From positions 2,797,297 through 2,861,296 of the forward strand of contig NZ_CP095848.1 in the NCBI RefSeq assembly GCF_023101345.1: 64,000 nucleotides of DNA. The letters are read 5' to 3'. Under the pieces are notes generated by a model, which saw only the letters and a list, made by a program, of their open reading frames with translations, was not told the DNA's origin and ran no database searches. Shown one piece after another: positions 33,816 through 44,816 of the stretch. The translations under genes and the position numbers were made by a program. Within the stretch, counting starts at the first letter, position 1, and each line of letters starts with the position of its first letter. Source of the DNA: Hymenobacter sublimis. Its GTDB lineage: Bacteria > Bacteroidota > Bacteroidia > Cytophagales > Hymenobacteraceae.

Positions 33816-33838
33816 TTATAGGCTATCTAGGCAGCCAA

Positions 33839-34810
33839 TTACTGGCCTAGCACCATAGCAAACACCAATGGGGCCACGATGGTAGCATCCGACTCGATGA
33901 TGAATTTGGGCGTGTCCTGGCCCAGCTTACCCCAGGTGATTTTCTCGTTCGGTACGGCGCCGGAGTAAGAACCGTAGGAAGTCGTCGAATCCGAAATCTG
34001 GCAGAAGTAGCCCCACAGCGGCACCGAGGTGCGCTGCAGATCCTGGTGCAGCATGGGCACTACGCAGATGGGGAAGTCGCCGGCAATGCCGCCGCCAATC
34101 TGGAAGAAGCCTACTTTGCTTTCCTCGGTAGCCTGGTTGGTGTACCACTCGGCCAGGTAAATCATGTACTCAATGCCGGTGCGCACAGTGTGCACGTTCT
34201 TGATGTCGCCGGAAATAACGTGGCCGGCGAAGATGTTGCCCAGCGTGGAGTCTTCCCAACCGGGGCAGATGATGGGCAGGTTTTTCTCGGCAGCAGCCAG
34301 CATCCAGGAGTCCTTGGGGTCAATCTGGTAGTACTGCTCCAACTCACCCGACTTCAGGATCTGGTAGAAGAACTCGTGGGGGAAGTACCGCTCGCCGGCC
34401 TTATCAGCCTGCTCCCAGAACTTGAGCACCGAGTGCTCCAGGCGGCGCATGGCTTCCTCTTCCGGAATGCAGGTATCGGTTACGCGGTTCATGTGGCGCT
34501 CCAGCAGGGCCTGCTCGTCGGCGGCCGTCAGGTCGCGGTAGTTGGGTACCCGCTCGTAAAAGTCGTGAGCTACCAGGTTGAAGATATCCTCTTCCAGGTT
34601 GGCACCCGTGCAGCTGATGATTTGCACCTTGTCCTGGCGAATGAGCTCGGCCAGTTGGATGCCCATTTCGGCGGTGCTCATGGCGCCGGCTAGGGTAATC
34701 ATCATCTTGCCCCCTTCCGCGAGGTGCTTGTTGTAGCCTTCGGCGGCATCAATCAGAGCAGCGGCGTTGAAGTGGCGGTAGTGGTGCTTGAGGAAGTTCG
34801 TTACGTTCAT
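33839..34810 (-). CDS. deoxyhypusine synthase family protein
   Basis: A 323-residue member of the deoxyhypusine synthase family. Visible are the NAD-binding MMITLAGAMSTAEMG, ISCTGANLEEDIFN, PIICPGWEDSTLGN, QIGGGIAGDFPIC and, near the C-terminus, EKITWGKLG whose lysine (about K295) matches the catalytic lysine carrying the aminobutyl group. Bacteria lack eIF5A, so bacterial relatives are thought to make homospermidine or act on other amines using spermidine. Length is normal. A near -7 box (TACCTCTG, 34824-34831 minus) lies just upstream. Confidence 0.9.
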   Translation of the reverse strand: MNVTNFLKHHYRHFNAAALIDAAEGYNKHLAEGGKMMITLAGAMSTAEMGIQLAELIRQDKVQIISCTGANLEEDIFNLVAHDFYERVPNYRDLTAADEQALLERHMNRVTDTCIPEEEAMRRLEHSVLKFWEQADKAGERYFPHEFFYQILKSGELEQYYQIDPKDSWMLAAAEKNLPIICPGWEDSTLGNIFAGHVISGDIKNVHTVRTGIEYMIYLAEWYTNQATEESKVGFFQIGGGIAGDFPICVVPMLHQDLQRTSVPLWGYFCQISDSTTSYGSYSGAVPNEKITWGKLGQDTPKFIIESDATIVAPLVFAMVLGQ

Positions 34811-34976
34811 CGAATCGTAGGTTCAGAGGTAGTGGGGTTCGGTGTTCTATCAAAAAAGAGGGTAGAATCGTTCAATACGGCAGTCCTGTATCGAAGATTC
34901 TGCATAAGGTACCATTGCGGCTGGGTTGCTCACAAAAGCAGGGGTAGACAGCCCGGTACGACTAAGCTGGTATTAG

Positions 34977-35095
34977 GCTCCCCTCCTTGGAAAGGAAGGG
35001 TTGGGGGTGGTTAAAAACTAGGGCGAGAAACTAGCTCTAGTTATCGTTCTGCGGTTTCAACCACCCCTAACCCCTCCTCATCTGAGGAGGGGAAC
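34977..35095. repeat. inverted pair of GC-rich intergenic repeats
   Basis: The left arm CTCCCCTCCTTGGAAAGGAAG...GGGGTGGTT (34977-35012) faces AACCACCCCTAACCCCTCC... (35059-35095), and each arm also has its own small hairpin (CCTCCTTGG/GGAAGG, CCCCTCCTCATCTGAGGAGGGG). No gene within. Confidence 0.7.
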
Positions 35096-35110
35096 TAGAA
35101 AAAAGTAGTT

Positions 35111-35647
35111 CTAGCTGGGCTGCTCAATCATCAGGTTGTGGTTGGTATAGATGCAGATATCGGCGGCAATGTGCAGGGCATCCTCTACCATCTGGCGGGC
35201 CGTGAGGTGGGGGGCGTGCTTTTTCAGGGCCAGGGCGGCGGCCTGGGCGTACATGGCGCCGGAGCCGATGGCGGCTACGTCGGAGTCGGGCTCCAGCACG
35301 TCGCCGGTGCCGGCAATAATGAGCAGCTCATCCTTGTCGGCTACTACCATCATGGCTTCCAGCTTGCGCAGGTACTGGTCTTTGCGCCACTCCTTGGCCA
35401 GCTCAATGGCGGCGCGGCGCAGCTGGCCGTTGTAGCTACCCAGCTTCTCCTCAAACTTATCGAGCAGCATGAAGGCATCGGCGGTGGAACCGGCAAAGCC
35501 GGTTACCACTTTGCCGTCGTGGAGCTTGCGCACCTTGCGCACGTTGCTCTTGGCCACGTGCTTGTCCATGGTGGCCTGGCCGTCGGCGCCGAGGGCAATT
35601 TCGCCGTTGTGGCGCACACCCAGGACGGTAGTGGAGCGGATTCTCAT
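35111..35647 (-). CDS. hslV: ATP-dependent protease subunit HslV
   Basis: The 178-residue peptidase of the HslUV (ClpQY) complex. The start MRIRSTTVLGVRHNGE carries a five-residue propeptide before the catalytic threonine; DGQATMDKHVAKSNVRKVRK (GDGQ and VxKxxxRK) and GFAGSTADAF are conserved. It forms a double hexamer that degrades proteins unfolded by HslU. hslU is not adjacent. The open frame extends upstream into a repeat, but ATG at 35645-35647 fits the family. Confidence 0.95.
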   Translation of the reverse strand: MRIRSTTVLGVRHNGEIALGADGQATMDKHVAKSNVRKVRKLHDGKVVTGFAGSTADAFMLLDKFEEKLGSYNGQLRRAAIELAKEWRKDQYLRKLEAMMVVADKDELLIIAGTGDVLEPDSDVAAIGSGAMYAQAAALALKKHAPHLTARQMVEDALHIAADICIYTNHNLMIEQPS

Positions 35648-35690
35648 ATCAAATAAGCAGTTTTTAGTGGGCAGTGCCGGCTGAAAACAT

Positions 35691-35790
35691 CTGTCATCCT
35701 GACGAAGCAAGGACCTTACCCTGCTGGCCCGGACCGTAACAACGGCAACCGCACTGGCGTGATAAGGTCCTTCCTTCGTCAGGATGACAG
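35691..35790. repeat. inverted repeat of the GTCATCCTGA dispersed family
   Basis: The arms 35691-35720 and 35761-35790 are 30 bases each with two mismatches (CTGTCATCCTGACGAAG... against ...CTTCGTCAGGATGACAG). It sits between hslV and the TonB receptor gene, upstream of hslV. Confidence 0.8.
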
Positions 35791-35813
35791 ACGATGATAG
35801 GGCTGGCACCAAC

Positions 35814-38369
<2,556 letters not shown>

Positions 38370-38495
38370 ACCCTTGCTCGATTGAACGATTCACAATCGG
38401 GTGCCGCCGGCGTAGCTCCCACCGCCGGTAAGTATAGGGTTTTTGCAATAAATATTTGCCGATAACGGCGTGGCCTGCTACTTCCCCCGCTCCGC

Positions 38496-39359
38496 TCAGC
38501 CAAGGGAAACCGGCTCCGAGCGCGCCGCTTCCCAGGCCAGCAGCGCTTGTTTGCGGGCGCTACCCCAGCGGTAACCGCCCGGTCCGCCGTGCTGCTGAAT
38601 AACGCGGTGGCAGGGAATCAGGTAGCCAATTAGGTTTGCACCCACTGCCCCGCCTACCGCTTGGCTGGCGCCCGGCTGCCCCAGAGCCGCCGCAATGTGC
38701 CGGTACGATACCACGGCACCGGCCGGAATGCGCAGCAGCGCCTCCCACACCTTTATCTGGAAGTTGGTGCCTTTCAGCAGCAGGGGTAGCGGCCGGGCAG
38801 CTGTGGGGCCGGGCACCTGGAAAAGCGAGGCCGCCACGGCCGCCGTTTCGGGTTCGTCGGCCAGTAGAGTGGCGCCGGGCCAGGTAGTCCGCAACTGCGT
38901 AAGGGCCGTTTCTCGCTCAGTTGCCGATTGAAACGTTAGACCGCAGATGCCCCGCTCCGTGAGGCTGAGCAGACACTCGCCGAAGGGCGTGGGGTGAAAG
39001 CCGTAGCGAATGACCAGCCCGGCGGCCTGGGCGCGGTACTCGGCCGGCGTCATGGCCTCATAGGTCACAAACAAATCGTGCAGGCGGCTGGAGCCCGACA
39101 GGCCCGCCTGGTAGGTAGCGGCCAGCATGTCTCCCGACTCCAAGAGTACCTGCCGGGCGTATTCCTTGGTCAGGAACCGCAAAAACCGCTGCGGACTCGT
39201 GCCCGCCCAGCGCGTAAACAGCCGGTTGAAGTGGAACGGGCTCAGGTGTACGTGCGCGGCAATGTCGTGCAGGGAAGGCTGCGCGGTGAAGTGGGCGGCA
39301 ATGTAGCCAATGGCCTGCTCCACGCGGGCGTAATCCAGCTCAGCTTGCGTAAGTTGCAT
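38496..39359 (-). CDS. Ada-like AraC/methylated-DNA-protein-cysteine methyltransferase fusion
   Basis: A 287-residue protein joining an AraC-type HTH (residues 8-105, YIAAHFTAQPSLHDIAAHVH and SPFHFNRLFTRWAG) to an O6-methylguanine-DNA methyltransferase domain with the active-site IPCHRVI and FQIKVWEALLRIPAG. It lacks Ada's N-terminal phosphotriester domain. It repairs alkylated DNA in a suicidal reaction; the HTH may make it a regulator. A -7 box TACTTTTG (minus) lies 25 bases upstream of the ATG. Confidence 0.92.
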   Translation of the reverse strand: MQLTQAELDYARVEQAIGYIAAHFTAQPSLHDIAAHVHLSPFHFNRLFTRWAGTSPQRFLRFLTKEYARQVLLESGDMLAATYQAGLSGSSRLHDLFVTYEAMTPAEYRAQAAGLVIRYGFHPTPFGECLLSLTERGICGLTFQSATERETALTQLRTTWPGATLLADEPETAAVAASLFQVPGPTAARPLPLLLKGTNFQIKVWEALLRIPAGAVVSYRHIAAALGQPGASQAVGGAVGANLIGYLIPCHRVIQQHGGPGGYRWGSARKQALLAWEAARSEPVSLG

Positions 39360-39384
39360 AAGAAGGAAGGAGGTAGGGTTTCCT

Positions 39385-39392
39385 CAAAAGTA
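39385..39392 (-). promoter_or_regulatory. -7 promoter element TACTTTTG for the Ada-like gene
   Basis: Exact TAnnTTTG match on the minus strand, about 26 bases before the start at 39359. Confidence 0.45.
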
Positions 39393-39484
39393 CCGCCGGT
39401 TGTAGTCGGCCTCAATCCGAATCTTGCGCAGTTGCACGGAGCGGAACGGGTTAGGCCTAGGTACCGTGCCGCACTAGCACGGCT

Positions 39485-39587
39485 GTAGAGACGCGACACT
39501 TCGCGTCTCATTCGTTGCTAAGGTTGTTTATCCTAACGGTGCAGCCCCGACCGTTCAATAAGGAGACGCGAAGTGTCGCGTCTCTAC
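39485..39587. repeat. inverted repeat of the GTAGAGACGCG family
   Basis: GTAGAGACGCGACACTTCGC...TC (39485-39509) is a perfect 25-base inverted match of 39563-39587. Each arm is itself a palindrome (GAGACGCGA/TCGCGTCTC). Related arms lie at 62739-62763 and 62900-62926. Confidence 0.85.
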
Positions 39588-39621
39588 GGCCGTTTGGCAA
39601 ACCATTTCCCACCTCTGCAAC

Positions 39622-39653
39622 AAAAAAGCCGGCCCTAATGGGCCGGCTTTTCT
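39622..39653. terminator. terminator of the pyruvate dehydrogenase E2 gene
   Basis: AAAAAAGCCGGCCC pairs with GGGCCGGCTTTT; placed 23 bases after the E2 stop on the minus strand. Confidence 0.85.
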
Positions 39654-39675
39654 ATTCTACTTCTAGCTGGAGTTA

Positions 39676-41424
39676 TCAGATGAGCATGCGCATGGGGTCT
39701 TCCAGCAGGCTCTTGAGCGTCTGGAGGAAAGCGGCGCCGGTGGCCCCGTCTACTACCCGATGGTCGCAGCTCAAGGTTACCTTCATCACGTTGCCAATGG
39801 CCAGCTGGCCGTCTTTTACTACGGCTGTTTGCTTGATGCCACCTACGGCCAGAATGCAGGCATCCGGGGGGTTAATGATGGCCGTGAATTCATCGATGCC
39901 GAACATGCCCAGGTTGGAAATGGTGAAGGTACTACCTTCCCACTCGCTCGGCTGCAGCTTTTTGCTCTTGGCTTTGCCGGCCAGCTCTTTCACCTCAGTA
40001 GCAATAGTCGACAGACCTTTGCCATCGGCGTTGCGCACTACGGGCACCAGCAGGCCTTCATCCACGGCCACGGCTACCCCAATGTTTACCACCTTGTTCT
40101 GGCGGATTTTGTCGCCGAGCCAAGAAGAGTTTACGGCGGGGTGCTGCTTCAGGGCCACAGCGGCAGCCTTGATAACCAAGTCGTTGAACGACAGCTTCAC
40201 CGGCGACAGGGCATTGAGCTGGGTGCGAACCTCCATGGCGCGGTCCATTAGGATTTCCATCGTCAGATAGAAATGCGGGGCCGTGAACAGGCTTTCCGAC
40301 AGACGGCGGGCAATCACCTTGCGCATCTGCGATACTGGCGTATCGGTGTAGGTGCCTTCGGCGGCGGTTGGCGCGGGGGTAGCCACTGGGGCCGGAGCGG
40401 CTTTCGGCTGCTCGGGCAAGGCGGCCTGAATGTATTCCGACTGGGTGTTGGCGGCCTGGGCTGGCTGCGAAGGAGCAGCGGCCGGGGCAGGTGCCGCCGG
40501 CGCTACGGCCGCTGATGGCTGGGCGCTTTCCAGGTCGCGAGAAACGATGCGGCCATTTTCGCCCGAGCCTTTGATGGTGCTCAGGTCAATACCTTTGTCT
40601 TTGGCAATGCTCTTGGCCAAGGGCGAGGCGAAGATGCGGCCACCGTTTTGAGCAGGAGCAGCCTCTGCGGCCGGAGCTGGGGCCGAGCTGGTTGCGGGAG
40701 CAGTTGCTGTATCAGCGGCCGCAGCCGGAGCCGGGGCGCTACCGCCCGACTGACCACCGAGCAGGGCCTGCACGTCGGCGCCTTCTTCCCCAATGATAGC
40801 CAGAATGCCATCCACGGGAATGGCCTCGCCTTCTTTCGGGCCGATATAGAGCAGGGTGCCGTCCTCGTAGTTATCCAGCTCCATGGTGGCCTTATCGGTT
40901 TCCACTTCGGCTAGCACGTCGCCAGACTTCACTTTGTCGCCTACCTTTTTAAGCCAGGAGGCAATGGTGCCTTCCGTCATGGTGTCGCTCATTTTCGGCA
41001 TCCGGATAACGGTTGCCTTCTTGCCGTTGCCCGCGGGAGCCGCAGCAACCGGAGCCGCCGGAGCAGGTGTGGCAGCTGGAGTTGGGCTAGGGGCCGGCGT
41101 GGGAGCCGGAGCGGCCTCTGCCTTAGGAGCTTCCGCTGCGGGAGCCGGCGCGGTGCCGCCGCTTAGCAGGCTAGAAATATCTTCGCCTTCCTTACCAACA
41201 ATAGCCAGCAGGCCATCAACGGGCACGGATTCGCCTTCCTTCGGGCCGATGTGCAGGAGGGTGCCGTCTTCGTAATTTTCCAGCTCCATCGTGGCCTTGT
41301 CGGTTTCAACTTCGGCCAGGATATCCCCGGATTTTACTTTGTCGCCTACTTTTTTGAGCCACGAAGCAATGACCCCTTCGGTCATCGTGTCGCTCATTTT
41401 GGGCATTTTTATGAGTTCGGCCAT
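39676..41424 (-). CDS. pyruvate dehydrogenase E2, dihydrolipoamide acetyltransferase
   Basis: A 582-residue protein with two lipoyl domains (lipoylated lysines in ETDKATMELENYED, about K43, and the matching ETDKATMELDNYED), Ala/Pro-rich linkers, a peripheral subunit-binding domain (RIFASPLAKSIAKDKGIDL) and the acetyltransferase domain ending with SCDHRVVDGATG, which holds the catalytic His and Asp. It transfers acetyl groups to CoA in the pyruvate dehydrogenase complex. E1 and E3 genes are not adjacent. The two lipoyl segments are nearly identical at the DNA level. Confidence 0.93.
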   Translation of the reverse strand: MAELIKMPKMSDTMTEGVIASWLKKVGDKVKSGDILAEVETDKATMELENYEDGTLLHIGPKEGESVPVDGLLAIVGKEGEDISSLLSGGTAPAPAAEAPKAEAAPAPTPAPSPTPAATPAPAAPVAAAPAGNGKKATVIRMPKMSDTMTEGTIASWLKKVGDKVKSGDVLAEVETDKATMELDNYEDGTLLYIGPKEGEAIPVDGILAIIGEEGADVQALLGGQSGGSAPAPAAAADTATAPATSSAPAPAAEAAPAQNGGRIFASPLAKSIAKDKGIDLSTIKGSGENGRIVSRDLESAQPSAAVAPAAPAPAAAPSQPAQAANTQSEYIQAALPEQPKAAPAPVATPAPTAAEGTYTDTPVSQMRKVIARRLSESLFTAPHFYLTMEILMDRAMEVRTQLNALSPVKLSFNDLVIKAAAVALKQHPAVNSSWLGDKIRQNKVVNIGVAVAVDEGLLVPVVRNADGKGLSTIATEVKELAGKAKSKKLQPSEWEGSTFTISNLGMFGIDEFTAIINPPDACILAVGGIKQTAVVKDGQLAIGNVMKVTLSCDHRVVDGATGAAFLQTLKSLLEDPMRMLI

Positions 41425-41583
41425 CTGCGTCTTCGTTGGGTTGAGTGGGCCAAAATTAGCCCGAATTTCTGGGGGTGCAAACTAAAGCCCCTCTTCTACG
41501 ATTGGGCTCAAAACAGCGAATTTTCGCCTGGGCAAGCACTCTTAGCATTGCAGCAGAAAAGCGTCGGACCCTCAGACCATCAT

Positions 41584-42066
41584 TCACCTGAAAGTTACCG
41601 GCACCACCCATTGCTCTACCCCACACCCCTTCCGATCAGTACGCGCGGTAGGCACCATTTTTAGTTGCTGCACTGCAGGCCCAACCAGCGGCAAAAACTG
41701 TTGCAGTTTCGCTGAGTCTGGTTGCATTCCTGTACTCATGTAAGGCTTGCCCGATTTCTTCCAGATCAGACGTACACCCATGATGCGAGTTGAGCTGATC
41801 CGTAGGGTAGAATCAACGGTAAAGCGTACAAATGCCTTTCCACGCAAGGTTTGATGCCTGACAGATGCAGTAGGCTGAGCCGCTAGCAGCTGATAGCAAT
41901 ACTCCGGAAAATAGCAGCTAAAGCTCTCCTTGTTAGTATCCGCCTCCGCTACAGCAAGTGTTACAGCGTTCGACGGGGCGCCCGCCATTCGTTGTTCTTC
42001 ACATTCCGCAGTGCACCCGCAAAGCAACCCAACCAGCCCGGCTACCCTCAGCCCTGGACTAGGCAT
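41584..42066 (-). CDS. lipoprotein of unknown function with TonB-C-like tail
   Basis: A 160-residue product starting MPSPGLRVAGLVGLLCGCTA; LLCGC is a possible lipobox. The C-terminal half (FVRFTVDSTLRISSTRIMGV...LVGPAVQQLKMVPTARTD) resembles the C-terminal domain of TonB-type energy-transducer proteins of Bacteroidota. Its start overlaps the end of the histidine phosphatase gene by eight bases, so the two are probably co-transcribed. Confidence 0.65.
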   Translation of the reverse strand: MPSPGLRVAGLVGLLCGCTAECEEQRMAGAPSNAVTLAVAEADTNKESFSCYFPEYCYQLLAAQPTASVRHQTLRGKAFVRFTVDSTLRISSTRIMGVRLIWKKSGKPYMSTGMQPDSAKLQQFLPLVGPAVQQLKMVPTARTDRKGCGVEQWVVPVTFR

Positions 42067-42685
42067 GATTTTCTTGCAGGTGGCGCACGTCTAGGAAGTT
42101 GCGCACGGTGAACATGGAGCCGGTGTAATCGAGTTGGTAAAGGCAGAGGTTGTGGTGCTCGAATGAGTCCATCAGACGTAAGGGGTAGCCCAGCAGCTGG
42201 CAGAGCAGCACGCGCATGGCGCGGCCGTGCATGCACACTAGCACATTTTCCTCCTCGGTCCGAGAGGTTAGCAGTTCAATAACCGGGCGCTGCCGGGCCG
42301 CTACCTCCTCGGGGCTTTCCCCGCCCAACAGGCGGGAGGTAGTGCGGCCGGCTCGCCAATCCTGCAGCACTTGGTGGTACTCTTCGTCTTCCTCAGGTGT
42401 GATGCGGGTACCCTCGCGGACGCCCCAGCTGATTTCGTTTAGGCCGGCGTGCTGCTCGTGGGGTAGCCCTAGCTCCAGGAAGCCGCGCACCGACTGGTGG
42501 GTACGCTGCAGCAGGGAGGTATACACTTTATTGAAGGGCACGTGGCGGTAGGCCGCGAAAAAACGCGCGGCTTGGCGGTGCCCCGCCTCGTTCAGGGAGG
42601 AGTCGACGCCGCTGCCTTGCACGATGCCGCGCACGTTGAAATCGGTCTGGCCGTGGCGGATGAGGTATATTTTTTTGACGCTCAC
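42059..42685 (-). CDS. histidine phosphatase (phosphoglycerate mutase-like)
   Basis: A 208-residue product starting with GTG at 42685 (VSVKKIYLIRHGQTDFN). The phosphohistidine lies in LIRHGQT; the second histidine in LVCMHGRAM. The family includes phosphoglycerate mutases, alpha-ribazole phosphatases and other phosphatases; sequence does not decide. A purine-rich stretch (AAGGGGGAAA) lies just before the GTG. The open frame extends 72 codons upstream, but without family similarity. Confidence 0.9.
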   Translation of the reverse strand: MSVKKIYLIRHGQTDFNVRGIVQGSGVDSSLNEAGHRQAARFFAAYRHVPFNKVYTSLLQRTHQSVRGFLELGLPHEQHAGLNEISWGVREGTRITPEEDEEYHQVLQDWRAGRTTSRLLGGESPEEVAARQRPVIELLTSRTEEENVLVCMHGRAMRVLLCQLLGYPLRLMDSFEHHNLCLYQLDYTGSMFTVRNFLDVRHLQENHA

Positions 42686-42910
42686 TTTCCCCCTAGTTTT
42701 GCTGTGTCTGCCGTTAAAGTACGGGCTTTTCGCTTGCACAGATGTGTTTAAGCTGGCTTGTTTCGCTGGTTTTGCCACCATCGGGCCGCTCAGCCAGCCT
42801 TTCCACCTACTTTTTCGCCTGGAAGCGGTTATTCTACCACGGGGGTAGCCTCGTTTTACTACTGCCAGCCGCTGCAGTGGCCATCTACTTTCGACCCTCA
42901 CTCCTTACGC

Positions 42911-43342
42911 ATGACGCTGGAGCAAATAAAGCACTGGGTAAACACCCGCCCCACCCTGGCCGACGCCCTCGGCATTGAGCTAACCGCCCTCACCGACGAC
43001 TACCTAGAAGGCCGCATGCCCGTGGACGGCCGCACCCATCAGCCCATGGGATTGCTGCACGGCGGGGCCTCCGTGGCCCTGGCCGAAACCCTGGGTAGCG
43101 TGGCCGCCGCCACCCGGCTCGACCCAACCAAGCAAGCCTGCGTGGGGCTGGAAATCAACGCCAACCATATCAAAGGAGTGCGCGACGGCTACGTGGTAGG
43201 CCGGGCCACGGCCCTGCACGTGGGCCGCAGTACCCAGGTGTGGGAAATCCGGATTACCCACGAGGAAACCGGGGCCCTGGTGTGCATCAGCCGCATTACT
43301 ATGGCCGTGATTGACTTACCCGCCGCCAAGCCCCAGGCATGA
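42911..43342 (+). CDS. menI: 1,4-dihydroxy-2-naphthoyl-CoA hydrolase (hotdog thioesterase)
   Basis: A 143-residue hotdog protein of the PaaI/YdiI type. LLHGGASVALAETLGS holds the catalytic glutamate (E59). The family also includes PaaI and EntH, but its overlap with the isochorismate synthase gene (ATGA, four bases) and position at the head of the men genes point to MenI, which frees dihydroxynaphthoate from CoA for menaquinone synthesis. Confidence 0.88.
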   Translation: MTLEQIKHWVNTRPTLADALGIELTALTDDYLEGRMPVDGRTHQPMGLLHGGASVALAETLGSVAAATRLDPTKQACVGLEINANHIKGVRDGYVVGRATALHVGRSTQVWEIRITHEETGALVCISRITMAVIDLPAAKPQA

Positions 43343-44562
43343 GCAGCCTGCAGCGCATTTCCTGGCAGCCCAACCTGCCCGTGGCGGATCGGCGGCGGCG
43401 ACTAGTAGCGCTGGCCCTGAGTAGCGGCCGGCCGGTAGCGCTTTGGCGCCTACCCGGCGCCCAGCACGCCCGGTTGTGCGTGAGCTTAAAAGTTGATTCC
43501 GCCTACGTAGGGTTGCCGCCCGCTCTGGAGCCCACAGCCCCGGCGGGATTCGCCTTTTTTCCCTTCCGGGATTCCGACCACAACCCGCCGCTTTTCCTGC
43601 CCGCCGACCTGTACTTTGATCTGGCCCATCCGGAGGAAATTCAGGTGAGTTCGGCGGCGGCGGCCCGGTTGCCGGAGCTACGACAGCGCTTTGCTACCCT
43701 CCCACCCACGGCCGACCTTCCCTGGCACCTGAGCCGCCAGCCAGTACCAGCTACCGCCTCCCAACCCGACTATGAGGCGCTGGTAGCGGCCGGGGTGGCG
43801 GCCATTGAGGCCGGCACCGTGCACAAGGTAGTATCAAGCCGGGCCGTGCGCAGGCTGTTGCCGGCCGGCTTTGATGCCCTGGCGGCGTTCGACGAGCTGC
43901 AGGAGCGTTACCCTAATGCGTTCGTGTCATTGGTGAGTGCGCCGGGAGTGGGTACCTGGCTGGGCGCTACCCCCGAGGTGCTGGCTGAAATTACCGAGGA
44001 CCAGGTTTTCCGAACTATGGCCCTGGCTGGCACCCAACCGCTGCTGCCGGGCATGATACCGGCCACCGCCAAGTGGGCCCACAAAGATTTGGAGGAGCAC
44101 GCCATGGTGGCGCGCTACATTGTGAATTGCTTCAAGCAGTTACGCCTGCGCGAGTACGACGAGCGGGGTCCGCGTACCGTGGCTGCCGGCCAGCTCTTGC
44201 ACCTGCGCACCGATTTTGCCGTGCACCTCACCCAGGTTCCTTTCCCAACCCTGGGCACCGATATGCTCCGCCTCCTGCACCCTACCCCGGCCGTGGGTGG
44301 GGTTCCTAAGCAGCCGGCCCTGGAATTTCTGCGCCGCCAGGAAGGCTACGACCGGGCTTATTACGCTGGTTTCCTGGGTCCCGTAAACCTACCCGAGGCC
44401 GGCGTGGCCCGTCTCTACGTGAATCTGCGCTGCCTGCAGTTGCGGCCCCAGGAAGCCATTCTCTACGCCGGTACCGGTCTGACCATTGACTCTGACCCCG
44501 CGCGCGAGTGGCAGGAAACCGAGCTGAAGCTGCGCACCATTGGCGCTATTCTGCATGAGTGA
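43339..44562 (+). CDS. menF: isochorismate synthase
   Basis: A 407-residue chorismate-binding enzyme. The C-terminal domain shows KVVSSRAVRR, WLGATPEVLAEI (the GATPE motif), MALAGTQPLL, KDLEEHAMVARYIV and FLGPVN. It converts chorismate to isochorismate, the first committed step of menaquinone synthesis. The men context favours MenF over EntC or salicylate synthases. It overlaps menI by four bases and precedes menD. Confidence 0.92.
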   Translation: MSSLQRISWQPNLPVADRRRRLVALALSSGRPVALWRLPGAQHARLCVSLKVDSAYVGLPPALEPTAPAGFAFFPFRDSDHNPPLFLPADLYFDLAHPEEIQVSSAAAARLPELRQRFATLPPTADLPWHLSRQPVPATASQPDYEALVAAGVAAIEAGTVHKVVSSRAVRRLLPAGFDALAAFDELQERYPNAFVSLVSAPGVGTWLGATPEVLAEITEDQVFRTMALAGTQPLLPGMIPATAKWAHKDLEEHAMVARYIVNCFKQLRLREYDERGPRTVAAGQLLHLRTDFAVHLTQVPFPTLGTDMLRLLHPTPAVGGVPKQPALEFLRRQEGYDRAYYAGFLGPVNLPEAGVARLYVNLRCLQLRPQEAILYAGTGLTIDSDPAREWQETELKLRTIGAILHE

Positions 44563-44816
44563 GCTGAACTATTGGTGCTATGCAAAGTTGTGTGGACAGT
44601 ACATCACGACGCCATCTTGCAGAGCAAGGCATGCAGTGGGCTGTCATTGCAGTTGTTAGCACGTGAGATGCCCGTGATATTCTGCGTAACGGCTTCACGG
44701 GCGCACCAGAAGCCGATGCGTTTCACCCACTTCCGTTAGCAGCTCATTTTGCCTGAGTTGGTTTTCGCTTGTTGAAGCATTCTTTGTTGCTTCCTTTTGC
44801 CTCTATCCCCTACTCT
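44563..44816. other. menF-menD intergenic region, degenerate repeat
   Basis: About 250 bases without a gene. The middle part (CATCACGACGCCATC...GTTAGCACGTGAGATG) resembles the repeat-like stretch at 56740-56880 (GTCAGCACGCGAGATG), suggesting a decayed dispersed element. Confidence 0.4.
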
